64,000 bases of DNA, taken from positions 34,209,121-34,273,120 of the forward strand of contig CM041085.1 in assembly GCA_023079485.1 (NCBI GenBank), given 5' to 3'. Under the pieces are notes generated by a model, which ran no database searches, was not told the DNA's origin, and saw only the letters and a program-made list of their open reading frames with translations. Below are positions 46,646 through 57,772 of this stretch, in pieces; positions within the stretch are counted from its first letter, which is position 1, and each line of letters begins with the position of its first letter. Position numbers and translations under genes: made by a program. This stretch comes from Archilochus colubris. Its lineage: Eukaryota > Chordata > Aves > Apodiformes > Trochilidae.

Positions 46646-49600
46646 TTTCAATGGGACATGGTATTTTCCCACCCTGTGTAATGCACCTTGCTGTGATGGT
46701 GGAAATAATTCAGATTTGCTTTCTCGGGAGAACATTTTTTCCATTTCACTGGCCATGAGAGCACCACATCTTGCTGCCAGTTTAGAGTCAGCAGAAGATT
46801 ATACTAAATTGTTTCTGCAATATAAGATCCTCCTTCCTGGTTTATTATCCACTGCCCTCAAAACAGAAGCACAACAACATGTAAAGCTTTTGTATTTAGT
46901 GAAGTCCAGCAAAACACTCTCTATGGGGAGGAAGTCCCTTCACAGAAATCTTCAAGGGTAGGTGATTGAAGTTGGCAAAGACAAGGCTGCAGCACCCACC
47001 CTGCCAAGCCTATTGCCACCTGCATTGCAGCACACCTGGCAGAAAGGTTGGAAACCTGCTCCTCCAGCTTCCCACACCCACCTGAAGGACATGCAGACAC
47101 CTGGGGGCAATGACCACCCAAACAGCTCCAGCTGTCCCATCAGGGCCCAGAGCCAGCCCAGAGCCCTGCTGTCCCAAAGGCAGCAGAGACTGCGCATGCA
47201 CTGCACCCTCCTCTGCTCACACCGTCTCCTCCCATCCATGAATTTTTCCCCACACATTTCCTCACAGTGTCTGCTATCTGGGCCACACACTCTGAAATCA
47301 GAAACATTACTGCTCTGTTCTCCAGTGCACAGTGCAGCTGGATGCTGCCCAACTTTCCTGTGACCAAGTTAGATAGCAACCTGCTGTGTTTCATGAAACC
47401 TCTTACTTTCCTTTTTTTCAGACAGAACAGCTACATATTGCAGAGCTTCTAAAGGCTGTGTGACTCAAAGTTTACTTAGCTTAGAAAGGAGATGGAATAT
47501 AATTATAAAAAAATTAATCCCCAGGTATGGTCCCATACATCCATTTCTCAAGAGAAGACAAGGAGAAGCTCTGGGGCAAAACTGGTAGAAGAGTTAGGCC
47601 TCCCTCCTGCACCAGGCACTGGACAGTCTGATGCCATCACCACCATCTTCTTCTGAGAAAAACAGATGTAGAGCTAATCCAAAACAAGTTCCAGTGGAGC
47701 CAGGAGCAGTCTGAGCCCTGGCTCTGACCCACCATCCTGACTCTCACCCACGGGGCATTTTACTTAGTCCTATGCTAAGCTGCTCTGGGGTGGGCGGCAG
47801 CCCTGTGACCAGCTGTGTTTTGCAGCAGACTGACATATAGCACAGGGCTAGGGCTCTGGGGGAGGAGAGGAGAATTCCTCTCCCACTCTACAGAGTAAGG
47901 CATGGGGCTTTGCAGACTGCTTTCCCTGCCATCCCTGCCCACACCCTTACTGCTCATTCCTAACCTCCAGAAAGCACTCTGGACTTCGGGAAAGAAGTCT
48001 CTACTCACAGATACATAGAGCCAAACAACATATCTGCAGTATATAAAAAGCATGTCTGTCTGCCTCTCTCTGTGAACTCCTGACTGGTATACAGTATGCT
48101 AAGGCAGTCTAAATTCTCCTTTTCAGAACTAACAGCATTTTGCTCACTTTCTACAAACTTAAAGACTACACAAGTACAAAGCAGTTCAGCCTTCGCCACC
48201 ATCCTCTCCCGTAAGTAGACGCAGTCCATCACTGAGCATAACAGATCAAGAAAGCTAAGTTTTTGGCATGCAAGAGTGACAGTGACAAAACATACTGAGC
48301 CTTTCAGCAAGGGCAAATGGCTAGGCATGGTTACACTGGTAAGTACACTTAAGGAGCAACCTACATTGTACTAAGCATTGTACAAATATGAGGCAGATAA
48401 CGGGGCCTGCCTCAAAGACAAAACAGGGTCAAGTTTACACTACAAAGAGAGTGTAAAGGACAGGCAGGGACACACCACTAGGAGAACTGTGCTGGTTCAG
48501 GGTATAAAACATTTACCTCCCCCTCACTGAACACTTATCAGTTAACAGGAGGCAGCTTTTCTCAGCTTTGCTTATGTTTGCTGCAACAGCAAAAAAACAC
48601 TGGCAGAAACCTCTTTCACTCAGCCTGCCCAAGAGGGCTTTGCCAGTGGAGCTGCACACACAGAAATCCTGTAGTAGAGACCAGGTCTTGATAAAACAGA
48701 CAAAAGGAAGTAATTAACAGACTTAAGTTAGAAAGAGGCCATGTTGGCTCCCCAATGCTTTAAGCTGGCACTGACAGCAGGAAAGGAGCTCATTCACTTC
48801 AACAGAGGCTGGCGTAATGGAAAAGAGAGAAAAGAGGGAAGAGGAAAGGGAAAGGAAGACAGACTAAGAAAAAAAGAAGCAGAAGAATAAAAACTGGAGA
48901 CAGTACATAAACCAGGGCTAGACCTGCCTGTGCTCCTATAAATCTGCATGATGACACATATTATCCACTATGGAGTTAATGCACAAAGATCAGAACCAGA
49001 TCCTATCCACCACGTTACAGTTCTTCCAACACTTTAGTGCCATGCTGTGTGCTGACACAAGTATAGGAGGGAAAAGGTAAAGAACTTTCCCTAGTTATAC
49101 ACAGCAGAACACACTTCCTTTCTGTTTATTCATCTCTCATGAAGCAATAGCAGTTCCTGGACTGTCTTTGAGACAGAGACCAGACACAAGCCTTTTGTGG
49201 CAAGACCAGTCACCACAGGCCCTGGCTTTGAATGTTACAGTGAGACACCAGCACCATTATGGTAGGAGAGGCCACGTGCAGCACCAGGAGCCCTCAGATG
49301 CCAGTTGGACATCTTTCAGCTCCTCTACCTGGATCAGGTTTAAGAGAGTGATTCACACTTCCGTGTGTGCGTCTAGGATTACTCGTAAAGAAGGGTCACC
49401 GAGATCAGCCAGTATGACTGTGCAGAAATCATTCCTTCTCTTTGCCAGAATGCATTCCCGGGAAATACAGGAAGATATGAAATCCAGGCCAGATTTTTTT
49501 AAGTCATCAATTGCTACTGACAGTAGAAAGATCAGCCGTCAACATCTACAGTGTGTTCTATTGAAGGCACATACAACTGCAAGGCTGTGATCTTTCTTGA

Positions 49601-51044
49601 ATGCATTTTACAGTAAAACTTTCTTAACTTGCCCTTTTTTACTAATGGCTTGATTTGATACAGTCCTTCAAGTTACAGAATTAAAAGGATTCATTAATGC
49701 TCAGTAAGAATAAGCCTCAACTTTTATTTATCACTTCATCACAGCTATCTATGCTTCTTGTATATTGTTCTTGAACATGAAGTTATATGAAAAATCAGCC
49801 AGTAAAGAAGTTTCAGTGTCTGCTTGCTCGTCTTATTCGAAATCATTCTCTTATGTCATAGTTACCTGTTCTTTAAATCAATAATCATTAAAATCACATC
49901 ATTAGGCCAAACTTGTTTCAAATACATGAATGCCAAAGATATTAGAGGTATCTTATTGCTTACTCTCAATTTCACATTCTCCTCAGTAACACTGATTCAA
50001 GCCTCCTAGTGACGACATCAAAACCAGGATGAAAGGTCCTCTCAGTTACACAGAAATGCATGCTGGCTGTCACCAGGGAAGTAACACATATTGTAAAAGC
50101 ATACTCATGACCTTTACCAGCCTCTGAGGGTATGCAGCAGATGAGTTCTGGCTGTTCAGGGCAGCGCAGGGAAAAGTCCCCGTTCCCATTTAGCTCATCT
50201 GCCACCACAGAAACAGCAACACCCCCTGAAAAGATATAGGAAGTACATCTTAATTCTTCTGATCTTCCTGTGTCAGTTATAAGAAGGTCAGAGTTGCCTC
50301 TAGTTAATTATTTTTAAGCCAACCGATAATTATTTTTAACATTTAATCTGATGCTCAGTAAATAGGTCAAAATTGTAGTAGAGCTGCAAAGACCCTTTTT
50401 CTTGAGAAGAAGGAAATATTGAACAGCTTGGATGCTTAAACTAGAATGTGAACCACTCGTAACATTCAAGTAAATTCCTAGGGAATTCATGCTAACCACC
50501 TACTCAGTTTAAACTTGATTGCAAGCAACACAAAGAGTATGAGCTACATACGAGTACAGAGTAAGAAACATGTCAAGTGCTGCTACATCACGTTCCCAGT
50601 ACATGGGAACTTAATGTGGGAAATAATTCAGAAAGCAAAAAGGTCATTGCAAAAAGCAAACAACATCAACAAATAATCTTGCCAATTTCTAATTTAAGAC
50701 CACAGCCTTTGTTTACAGAATTATTTTTATTAAAACATTACTTTTTTTCCCCCATTCTCCTTCCACTGAAATGCAGGAGGTTAAAGGACAGCATACATAA
50801 CTACCAGCTCTACTGTGACAGATGTTTTTCAGCTGAGTATTCTCTACTCTATGCAGAATGTGCATATGTAGTTGTGGCATCTCTACACAACACTAGAACC
50901 AAAACAGTGAATTCAAATGCCAAGTAAAAAATAAAAAATTACAACCGCTGGAAGAAAGCACCTTAGACTAAAATATTGCTATTGGTGCTAAAAATACAAT
51001 AATTACAAGCAACTAAATAGCTATTTAAAACTACAGACTAATGT

Positions 51045-51068
51045 GATAAGACACATTAGTGTCTTATC
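51045..51068. repeat. Perfect 10-bp inverted repeat with alternative pairing
   Basis: GATAAGACAC and GTGTCTTATC are separated by ATTA. A second 8-bp pair (CTAATGTG at 51,038-51,045 with CACATTAG at 51,052-51,059) overlaps it. Confidence 0.95.
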
Positions 51069-51817
51069 CCTAAGATAATGCTGGAAAGTTTGATTCTATG
51101 AGATGCCAGACATGAGTTTGAGTAGCAAAGCTGTAAACCTAAAGATAGCTCAGTCCACAGAACTCCTGAAACACCTGTCTGAAAACATGATAAAAGGAGG
51201 GGAAAACATAAAAGCAAATATTAGACATAGCAAGGCAGTCAAAAAACACAACCCATCAGCAACTCTGTGGCTTTTTTTTTCTCCCTAGTGTGTGTATCAG
51301 TGCATTTGCACAAGCTTACATTATAATGTTTAATGTAACAGTACTAATGTCAGCTTGCAATTAAGCCTTAAGTTACCAGCAGCAACTGACAAGACCATGC
51401 CTCTTGCCACTATCAGTTATTTCCCCTGTATGAATAAATGGTTATGATTCTCCTCCCTTTTTGTTAAAGCCAGCTAACTTGAGATTGTAACTTGGTTCCT
51501 TAAAAAATTCCTGCTGGCCAGGTTAACTATTATTCTTATAAGTGATTTAACAGGTAAAGGGACTATTTGCTTCAGCAGCTCTACCAAGTTGAACTCTAGT
51601 GCCAGGGAAGGTCACAAATACACAAACACTACAACAAAACAGGATAATAAGAGAGACCATGAATCCATCAAACTCTATCCCCAAGCCCAGAGCATTGACC
51701 AAAAGCAGCAGTAGAGTCCATATTACTACACCAAGCTGTGAAGTTAAGCAAGGGAGATGCTGCCCACTCCCTGGTTTTAGAGCAGAAATTGCTAAATTTG
51801 CAGATGGTCAATTACTT

Positions 51818-51949
51818 TGTATTATATTATTATATATTGTATTAATTATATATTATTGTATAGTATATTATATATGTTATACATTATATATATGCATAAT
51901 ATATATAATATACTGCATATTATATAAATATATTGTATTATTATTATTG
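51818..51949. repeat. AT-rich palindromic tract
   Basis: About 130 bases of nearly pure A/T, rich in TATATTAT and ATATAATA units that pair with each other, ending in ATTATTATTATTG. The open frame reading through it (YYCIVYYICYTLYICIIYII) is a product of the composition. Confidence 0.92.
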
Positions 51950-54061
51950 TGCTATAAATTAATTTTCCCTACCATATGTCAGCCTATTGCAGAAGAAAAT
52001 ATTTATTTTCCTCCATCTTAATTACCATCCTAGCCTCTCCCAAGAAGTAAAAGAAAGAAAAGTACTACAAGACTAAAAATTGAATTTTTCAAGAGCAGTT
52101 TGTACACACATTAATTCTTTTCTACCCAGGTTGTTCCTCTGGTTAAGACATTTTTAATAAGCCTTGGCATTCTTTGAGTGAGGCTACGTTTTACACTTCA
52201 GTTCAGCACTGGAAAACAACAGGAGCAATTAGACTGGGAAATATTTCATCAGCAGTCAAGTATTTCCTTGCTTGCACCACAAAAACTAACCTGGAAAAAG
52301 GACTACAGACTATCACTGCATGATGCCTCCTTGGACAGATAAAATTGAGAGATAAAATCAATCTTTTTGATCTCTTGTCTTGCATGACTAATATATTAAA
52401 CTCCATAATTCTCCTTCCCAAATAAAAAATCCCTTCTGAAATGTGTCTGGCCTCAGGTATCTCAGGTCATGTGAAATTAATTATCTTGAATAGGTACGCT
52501 TTTGTCTTTAAAAAGATTTATCACAATTGCTAAGACTCAGCAGCAGAGCAACAAAATGTCTTCAGAAGTATGGGGTCTGACATTTATTATTACGGTGAAA
52601 AACCTCTTAGAAGAAAGGAGAAAAGGAGCAAAACCAGTGGGAAAGTTATATACAGCAGGCTGTCCTGAAAGTTAGTTAAGATTCTGCTGCTAGCAAATTA
52701 ATTAATGCCAGATAATGAGGGAGGGACTATTTAATTTGAAGATGTATATGAAACCATTACATTGCAAAGCACTCCACATATCTTACCAGTTTGCCTACTG
52801 CCCTGTCTCCTCTCATCTTTACTCTACTTGATGTCCTTCCAGAAGTGAGGACCCATCAGATCCCAGGAGAAAAAACCAGGAGCCCCAGCACCAAGCATTT
52901 GCCCTCTTACAGGCTAATCTGGACAAAGCTCAGCCCTGGAGGATGCAGTCCACTCCCAAACTGCACTTCAGCCTCTTCTTTGCTCTTTAACCCTTAACTG
53001 GAATGTATTTTGGAAGACTGCAGAGCAGGAGAGAGCTTGAGATGCTGTGAAAGCAGAGGAGGTCTGGCTTCACCCTCACTGGCAGGTGCTACCAAGACCC
53101 TGCCAGAGCTGAAGCTGCTGGCAAATGCAGATGTCATAGCACCAGCACAGGATCAGTATCACAGAAATACCTCCAAAAAGAACATTGCAAATGCAAAAAT
53201 AAGACTGCATAGGCCTGGTAAATCAAGTGCCATTTTCACTGAAGACTGCAAATGTCTCGAAGGTTTTGTTCTTTTTGCAAACCAAAACCTTCCTAGCAAT
53301 CCAAGCCTTTTTGCCACCCCTATGGAACAACTTCCCAAATCTAAAACATGATTCTCTGAGGAAAAGCAAGAGCCTTTGTTTGCCCATGGTGGAACCATAA
53401 ACTTCCTCTAGAGTGACAGCATTAAGCTCCAACAGGCTGTGACACATCTGAATCCACAGGTCTAAATTAAGAATTAGGGCATCGTGTTTCTTGTACTGAC
53501 TCTTTGTCCTACCTGCCAAGTTCAGGACTAGCAGAAGAGTAAACACTCTGAAAGCAAACCTGGAAGAAAAATACCTTGGTAATGGGGAAACAAAGGCTAG
53601 CAAAGATTTATTCCTGCAAGAAGAGAGAGCGGGCAAGACTAGGACCCCTTAGACAAAAATATACAAAACCAGGACTGACCACACAGGCACCAAATTCTAT
53701 AAGGGCTGGGATGGTGAGGTGATGCAGAGTGGTAAGGATAGACAAAGCAGGTCTGGAGCTTTAACAATAAAAACTGGGGTTTACTGGGTAAGCAAAGAAG
53801 TGACAAAGAAATGGTAATGAAGTAGACAGGGTGATCAAACTATTTGCTGGGCAGGCAAGCCTTCTGACACTAGAGGGTGTAATAGTAAGGGGGGTAGAGG
53901 GTGTGGGAACAGGGTTAGAAAGTAGGAGTAAAGAAAGTAAAAAAAATGGGGCAGAAAAAAAAAGTGTACTTGCAGAGCCCAAAGTGGAACACAAGACTCC
54001 CAAATCTCTCAAGATGTCTAGCAAGTTTCTAGTAAACTTTTGTAAGAGTTGCAAGTGCAAG

Positions 54062-54296
54062 TATCATAGAATCATAGAATTGGCTGGGTTGGAAGGGACC
54101 TCTGAGATCATCAAGTCCAACCCCTGAACCACCGTTGTGGTTGCTAGAACATGGCACTGAGTGCCATATCCAGTCTCTTTTTAAATATCTCCAGGGAAGG
54201 AGAATCCACTACTTCCCTGGGCAGCCCATTCCAATGCCTGATCACTCTCTCCGTAAAGAAATTCTTTCTAATATCTAACCTAAACTTCCCCTGGGG
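54062..54296 (-). mobile_element. CR1 LINE 3' fragment
   Basis: On the minus strand it ends in CTATGATTCTATGATA. The plus-strand wording, such as ACTACTTCCCTGGGCAGCCC, also occurs in the 26,517-26,882 copy, marking the same subfamily. It is sense to UTRN and more strongly 5'-truncated (near 54,296). Confidence 0.9.
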
Positions 54297-56148
54297 CACT
54301 ATGCTATGTTATTAACTGCTGACGTGTTAGAGGGCTGTATAATGGATCTGAAAGTCCAAGGCCTGCTGATAAACAACAAATAAATACGGACTGAACCTAT
54401 TAAAAATGTGGAGTGGTCAAAACTAGATTGCAAAAACTTTGTTTGGGCCCTCTTATGTGTAACAAAGAACATGTGGCTAAAAGAGCAGTAAGCTGTTACA
54501 TGGACCTGAATTCAAACTCAACTTTTGGCTGAGAGTAACTAAACCATAATCATTTAAAGCAGTTTTACAGGTAATCCCTAACTGTGTGCCAGACTAAGAT
54601 ACTTCCTTAGATTGTTAAACACAGTCCTTTCTGGCACAGGCATTGCATTCTTGAGTCCCTTCTATATGCTGACCAACACCACCTGAAAACCAGCTAGATA
54701 TTTTGGGTTGTTTCCTGGAGTTTGCAGAAGACTTAAACCCTCAGAGACCTGTCATAAGGTTCAACATGAGCTCCATTTTCTATTAGTACAGAAGTGTCAA
54801 ATCCTTTGGGTAATCTAACCAAAGTCTCAGACTGAGCAATCAAAATTTGTAGCTACTTCTGATATTTGTCTTTATATGAAGTGGCTATAAACACAGATCA
54901 TACTTTTGCATTGCCAAAGGGAGTTCTGAAAACTATATCCATTAATAATACCAAACAGTTAAGTATTAATGAAAAAAGGATAGAAAGGGATAAAAGTAAT
55001 AGGGAAAAAAGGACACAAAACACACACTTTGAAGGGCATACATTAACTATCCACAAAACTAGATGCCTTAAATGCTGGGTTAATCCACAGAGAAATGACT
55101 GAATCTGACCCTTCAAATTAGACTGGACAGAGCGATGGAAAAACCATACAATAAGCAAAAATATCACATGGCTTCATATAAATATATACTGGAATGCTCT
55201 ATATCAGTATTTATTTGAATGCAGACCTTCCAGTTGTTAAACCTTGCTAATATAGACTAATCATCTAACATTTTTTCTTTCCTTTAATTTTAACAAAACA
55301 CCCTTTACTACACAAACATCACAGACTTGTGAGCATTCAAGGCTCAGCTAAATACATTTATTTACCTTAAGACTTGATCTACTTTAAGTGAGCTTGTGCC
55401 TTCATTTCAAAAAACACATGCAAATAAGAAATGTATTGTTCTAGCACAGGTCAAATGAAGACCACAAAAGTTGTTGTCCTGTGAGCTAAAGCAAGAATCT
55501 TCATCTCACTAAATAGTTGCTTGAAGCAGATATTGGTACCTCATAGCATACTTGAGATACTTGCTGTGTTTCACTCATCTACTGATTCTCTGATGAAAGA
55601 CATTTTTTTCTTTCTAGATCCTTTGTAAAACCCAACTGAATTGATTTAAATCAAGATCAGCAAGTTTAAGCACATTATTTTGAGTACATTATGCAATTGC
55701 AATTTTAGGACTTTTGTATGCCAAAAGTTTATAGAGGCTCAGCTGCTTACTTTTTATTGATGGGTTTAAATGAAGGGCAATTACAATATAATTAACATGG
55801 AAGGACAAATTCTTGGAGTGAACTTTGAAATTCCATACAAAATTCCTCAGTTACCATTTTGTTTTCTGCAATGTAAATCAGATTACATTTAGCCAGTCTC
55901 CAAAATTGTTCTTTCCTACTAAGCAGCTGAATCAATCTAGGCATTTAAAACAACCCAAAAGATTTTGTTAAAAGGCTGATTTCAAACTTATTGAAATTCT
56001 TGCATTTACATTTTGAAAGCACAGTTGAAACTCTCTTACATGAGGTGATTCCTACTGAACACCAGCAATTTCCTAGCAATCTGAACATGCCAGTCTTCAT
56101 AAATCTGCATCTTGTCATGGTAAAGGAGCTGTGCTCAAGTTTGAATCG

Positions 56149-56192
56149 GATGTGCACTAGTCAGGAGTCAGAAGTATCCTGACTAGTACATC
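56149..56192. repeat. Interrupted inverted repeat (11-bp perfect core)
   Basis: ACTAGTCAGGA (56,156-56,166) pairs with TCCTGACTAGT (56,177-56,187). The pairing extends outward to GATGT and ACATC with two unpaired bases in one arm. Confidence 0.93.
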
Positions 56193-57710
56193 CTTTCATA
56201 CAAGCCTCTCTAATCATTAACACAGCTTTAATAGTTTCAGGTGGTTTAATGGGCCATGAAGTTACAGGAGTTGCTTCAAATCCAACAGTATCTGATCATA
56301 CCCTGTGGCAGAGAAATCCAGGAGCTAAGCAGGATCTGTCCAAATACATAGTATGAAAGGAAAAAACACTTAATAAAATATAGCCATGGGTGTGCAAGTA
56401 TTAAGACTGGAAACAGTTTTACCTGTTTCAATAGTGACCATAAAAGGTATAAATAAGTCACATAGAACAATCTCAGTATTACTGCCATTTCCATGTTCAT
56501 GCCACCTTTATTCCAGGGCAAATCTCTACAAACAGGCCTTTCTTTCTCACCACATTTTCACTCCCTGCATGATCCTGCCTTGCTTACCACTCTCCTCCTG
56601 CAGCACCATCTTCCCTTTCAGCAGCAGTCAAAATCAGAACATGGAATCACCAGTTACACATCACACTTTTCCCCTAAGCAGAAAACTAGCCAAGAATTGG
56701 CATTGGATGAAGAGCATAGAGTATCAGCTTTCACCTAAAACAAACCCAAGCCAAAGCAAACCAGCCAAGGACACAAGCCTTGCATTGCCCAGTGTCCTGT
56801 TGCACAGGAAGGGAAGCAAGGTAAAAAGTTCTTAACATTGCTGACCAAGAACTTCAGAAGGGCAGTGCTCCAGAGGCAGCCATTCATTTTTGTAGTGCTT
56901 GGTGGCTTTATTTAAAAAGAAAAAACAAACAAAAACCTCCATGTGCACACACCCTTTCTTCTATATTTAAATCTACTTGCAGGATTTTACATGCGTGTCC
57001 CTTTTAATTAACAGGGTGTAGGCTATTAGTTATCCCATTTGCAACACCATACTGTCTAGAAACAAACATGCATTTCCTCTGATAATAGCCCATATTTAAA
57101 CTATAAGGTAGGGGAGCTACCCACAGCAACTGCTCTCCTGGGCAAAGTATAATTTTTCACCATAAGCTGAACAGCATAGCAAGCCAGCTTTAAATAGCAT
57201 CCCAAAGCAACCATTACTTCCCTTTTCATCATCAATAAGAAAAAAATAAAACAAGAAATGTACAGCATGGAGGACAAGGAAAGTTCAAAAAGAGAAAACC
57301 ATAAAATATTCCATACATTGGGCTTCAGTTGGAAGTTTGCAGAGTATTTTGGGTGAGTAAAGCTAACTCAGCAGCACAGACTAAACTAAGGTTCAAAAAT
57401 CTTTTGCAATACTCTCAGAAAACTGCATGTAGAAATACTTAAATAGAGAGGACCAAAACCCAAACATCATGAAAATTACTTAATAAAAAATAATGTTGTG
57501 GATTTTTTTATAAAATTAGATATGTAGTTTCAAATGCTTATGTGCATGGAGAAACAGAGAACAAAAATTCCAGTATTTTATCTGCTTTCGTTATACGTTT
57601 TGACAGATTCTACTAAAGGTATCCTACCAGAGCAAAAGCAAAGTATTTTTAACCAATATTGTTCCAAACAGTGAATCAAACAAAAAGTAGTACTTTCAAC
57701 CCAGCATTAC

Positions 57711-57772
57711 CTTGGAAAAACGAGAATTTATCCATTTTGTAAAGGTCTTTTTCTGTACATCATTGTGTTCAT
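57711..57772 (-). CDS. UTRN: Utrophin exon 3 (CH1 start, actin-binding site 1)
   Basis: This 62-bp exon is the first coding exon in the window. Its first two bases complete an aspartate codon begun in the missing upstream exon, followed by 20 codons ending in phase 0. The protein [20 protein letters not shown] opens the first calponin-homology domain. [10 protein letters not shown] fits the actinin-type actin-binding signature 1 and is the region known as actin-binding site 1. The acceptor is a pyrimidine stretch ending CTCCAG and the donor is AAG|GTAATG. The length equals dystrophin exon 2. It stands alone, 14.3 kb upstream of exon 4. Confidence 0.96.

Larger units (their letters stand above)
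43401..57710 (-). other. UTRN intron 3, the largest intron (14.3 kb)
   Basis: This intron separates exon 3, which holds the first actin-binding site, from the rest of CH1. It contains a nested CR1 pair (45,456-46,240), a CR1 scrap (46,525-46,645), a minus-oriented CR1 (54,062-54,296), an A/C tract (43,806-43,850), an AT-rich palindromic tract (51,818-51,949) and two hairpins (51,045-51,068 and 56,156-56,187). GC/CpG-richer patches at about 46,960-47,400, 49,150-49,600 and 50,110-50,225 are unassigned. Confidence 0.88.
259..57772 (-). other. UTRN: Utrophin gene, 5' part, 25 coding exons (partial gene span)
   Basis: This is the exon-bearing span of utrophin, the autosomal paralogue of dystrophin, which links cortical F-actin to the dystroglycan complex at the membrane. 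Conceptual splicing of 25 AG/GT-bounded exons gives one open frame of 1,200 codons: CH1-CH2 actin-binding domain, hinge, and about eight spectrin-like repeats. Utrophin rather than dystrophin is shown by the hinge motif [13 protein letters not shown], the [13 protein letters not shown] linker and KSGKPP-type wording in CH1. The start codon exon was searched for above 57,772 and not found. The gene continues below 259, where the last 258 bases are the start of intron 27. Exon numbers follow the scheme in which the 62-bp exon is exon 3. From exon 10 on, they coincide with dystrophin exon numbers. Confidence 0.97.

Noticed and set aside
46962..47363. 133-codon plus-strand open frame in a GC-rich patch of intron 3
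   Set aside because: Proline/serine/histidine-rich and overlapped by several open minus frames. The openness follows from base composition.
53010..53640. Overlapping open frames on both strands (113 and 137 codons)
   Set aside because: No domain, no splice pattern joining them to UTRN, and no poly-A or target-site repeats pointing to a retrocopy.
56386..56835. 149-codon plus-strand open frame in intron 3
   Set aside because: Serine/proline-rich chance wording in a pyrimidine-rich stretch, with a second open frame overlapping it.
259..57772. Dystrophin (DMD) instead of utrophin
   Set aside because: The hinge wording [13 protein letters not shown], the [10 protein letters not shown] linker, the 116- and 164-bp CH2 exons and the lack of a dystrophin exon 9 equivalent all fit utrophin.
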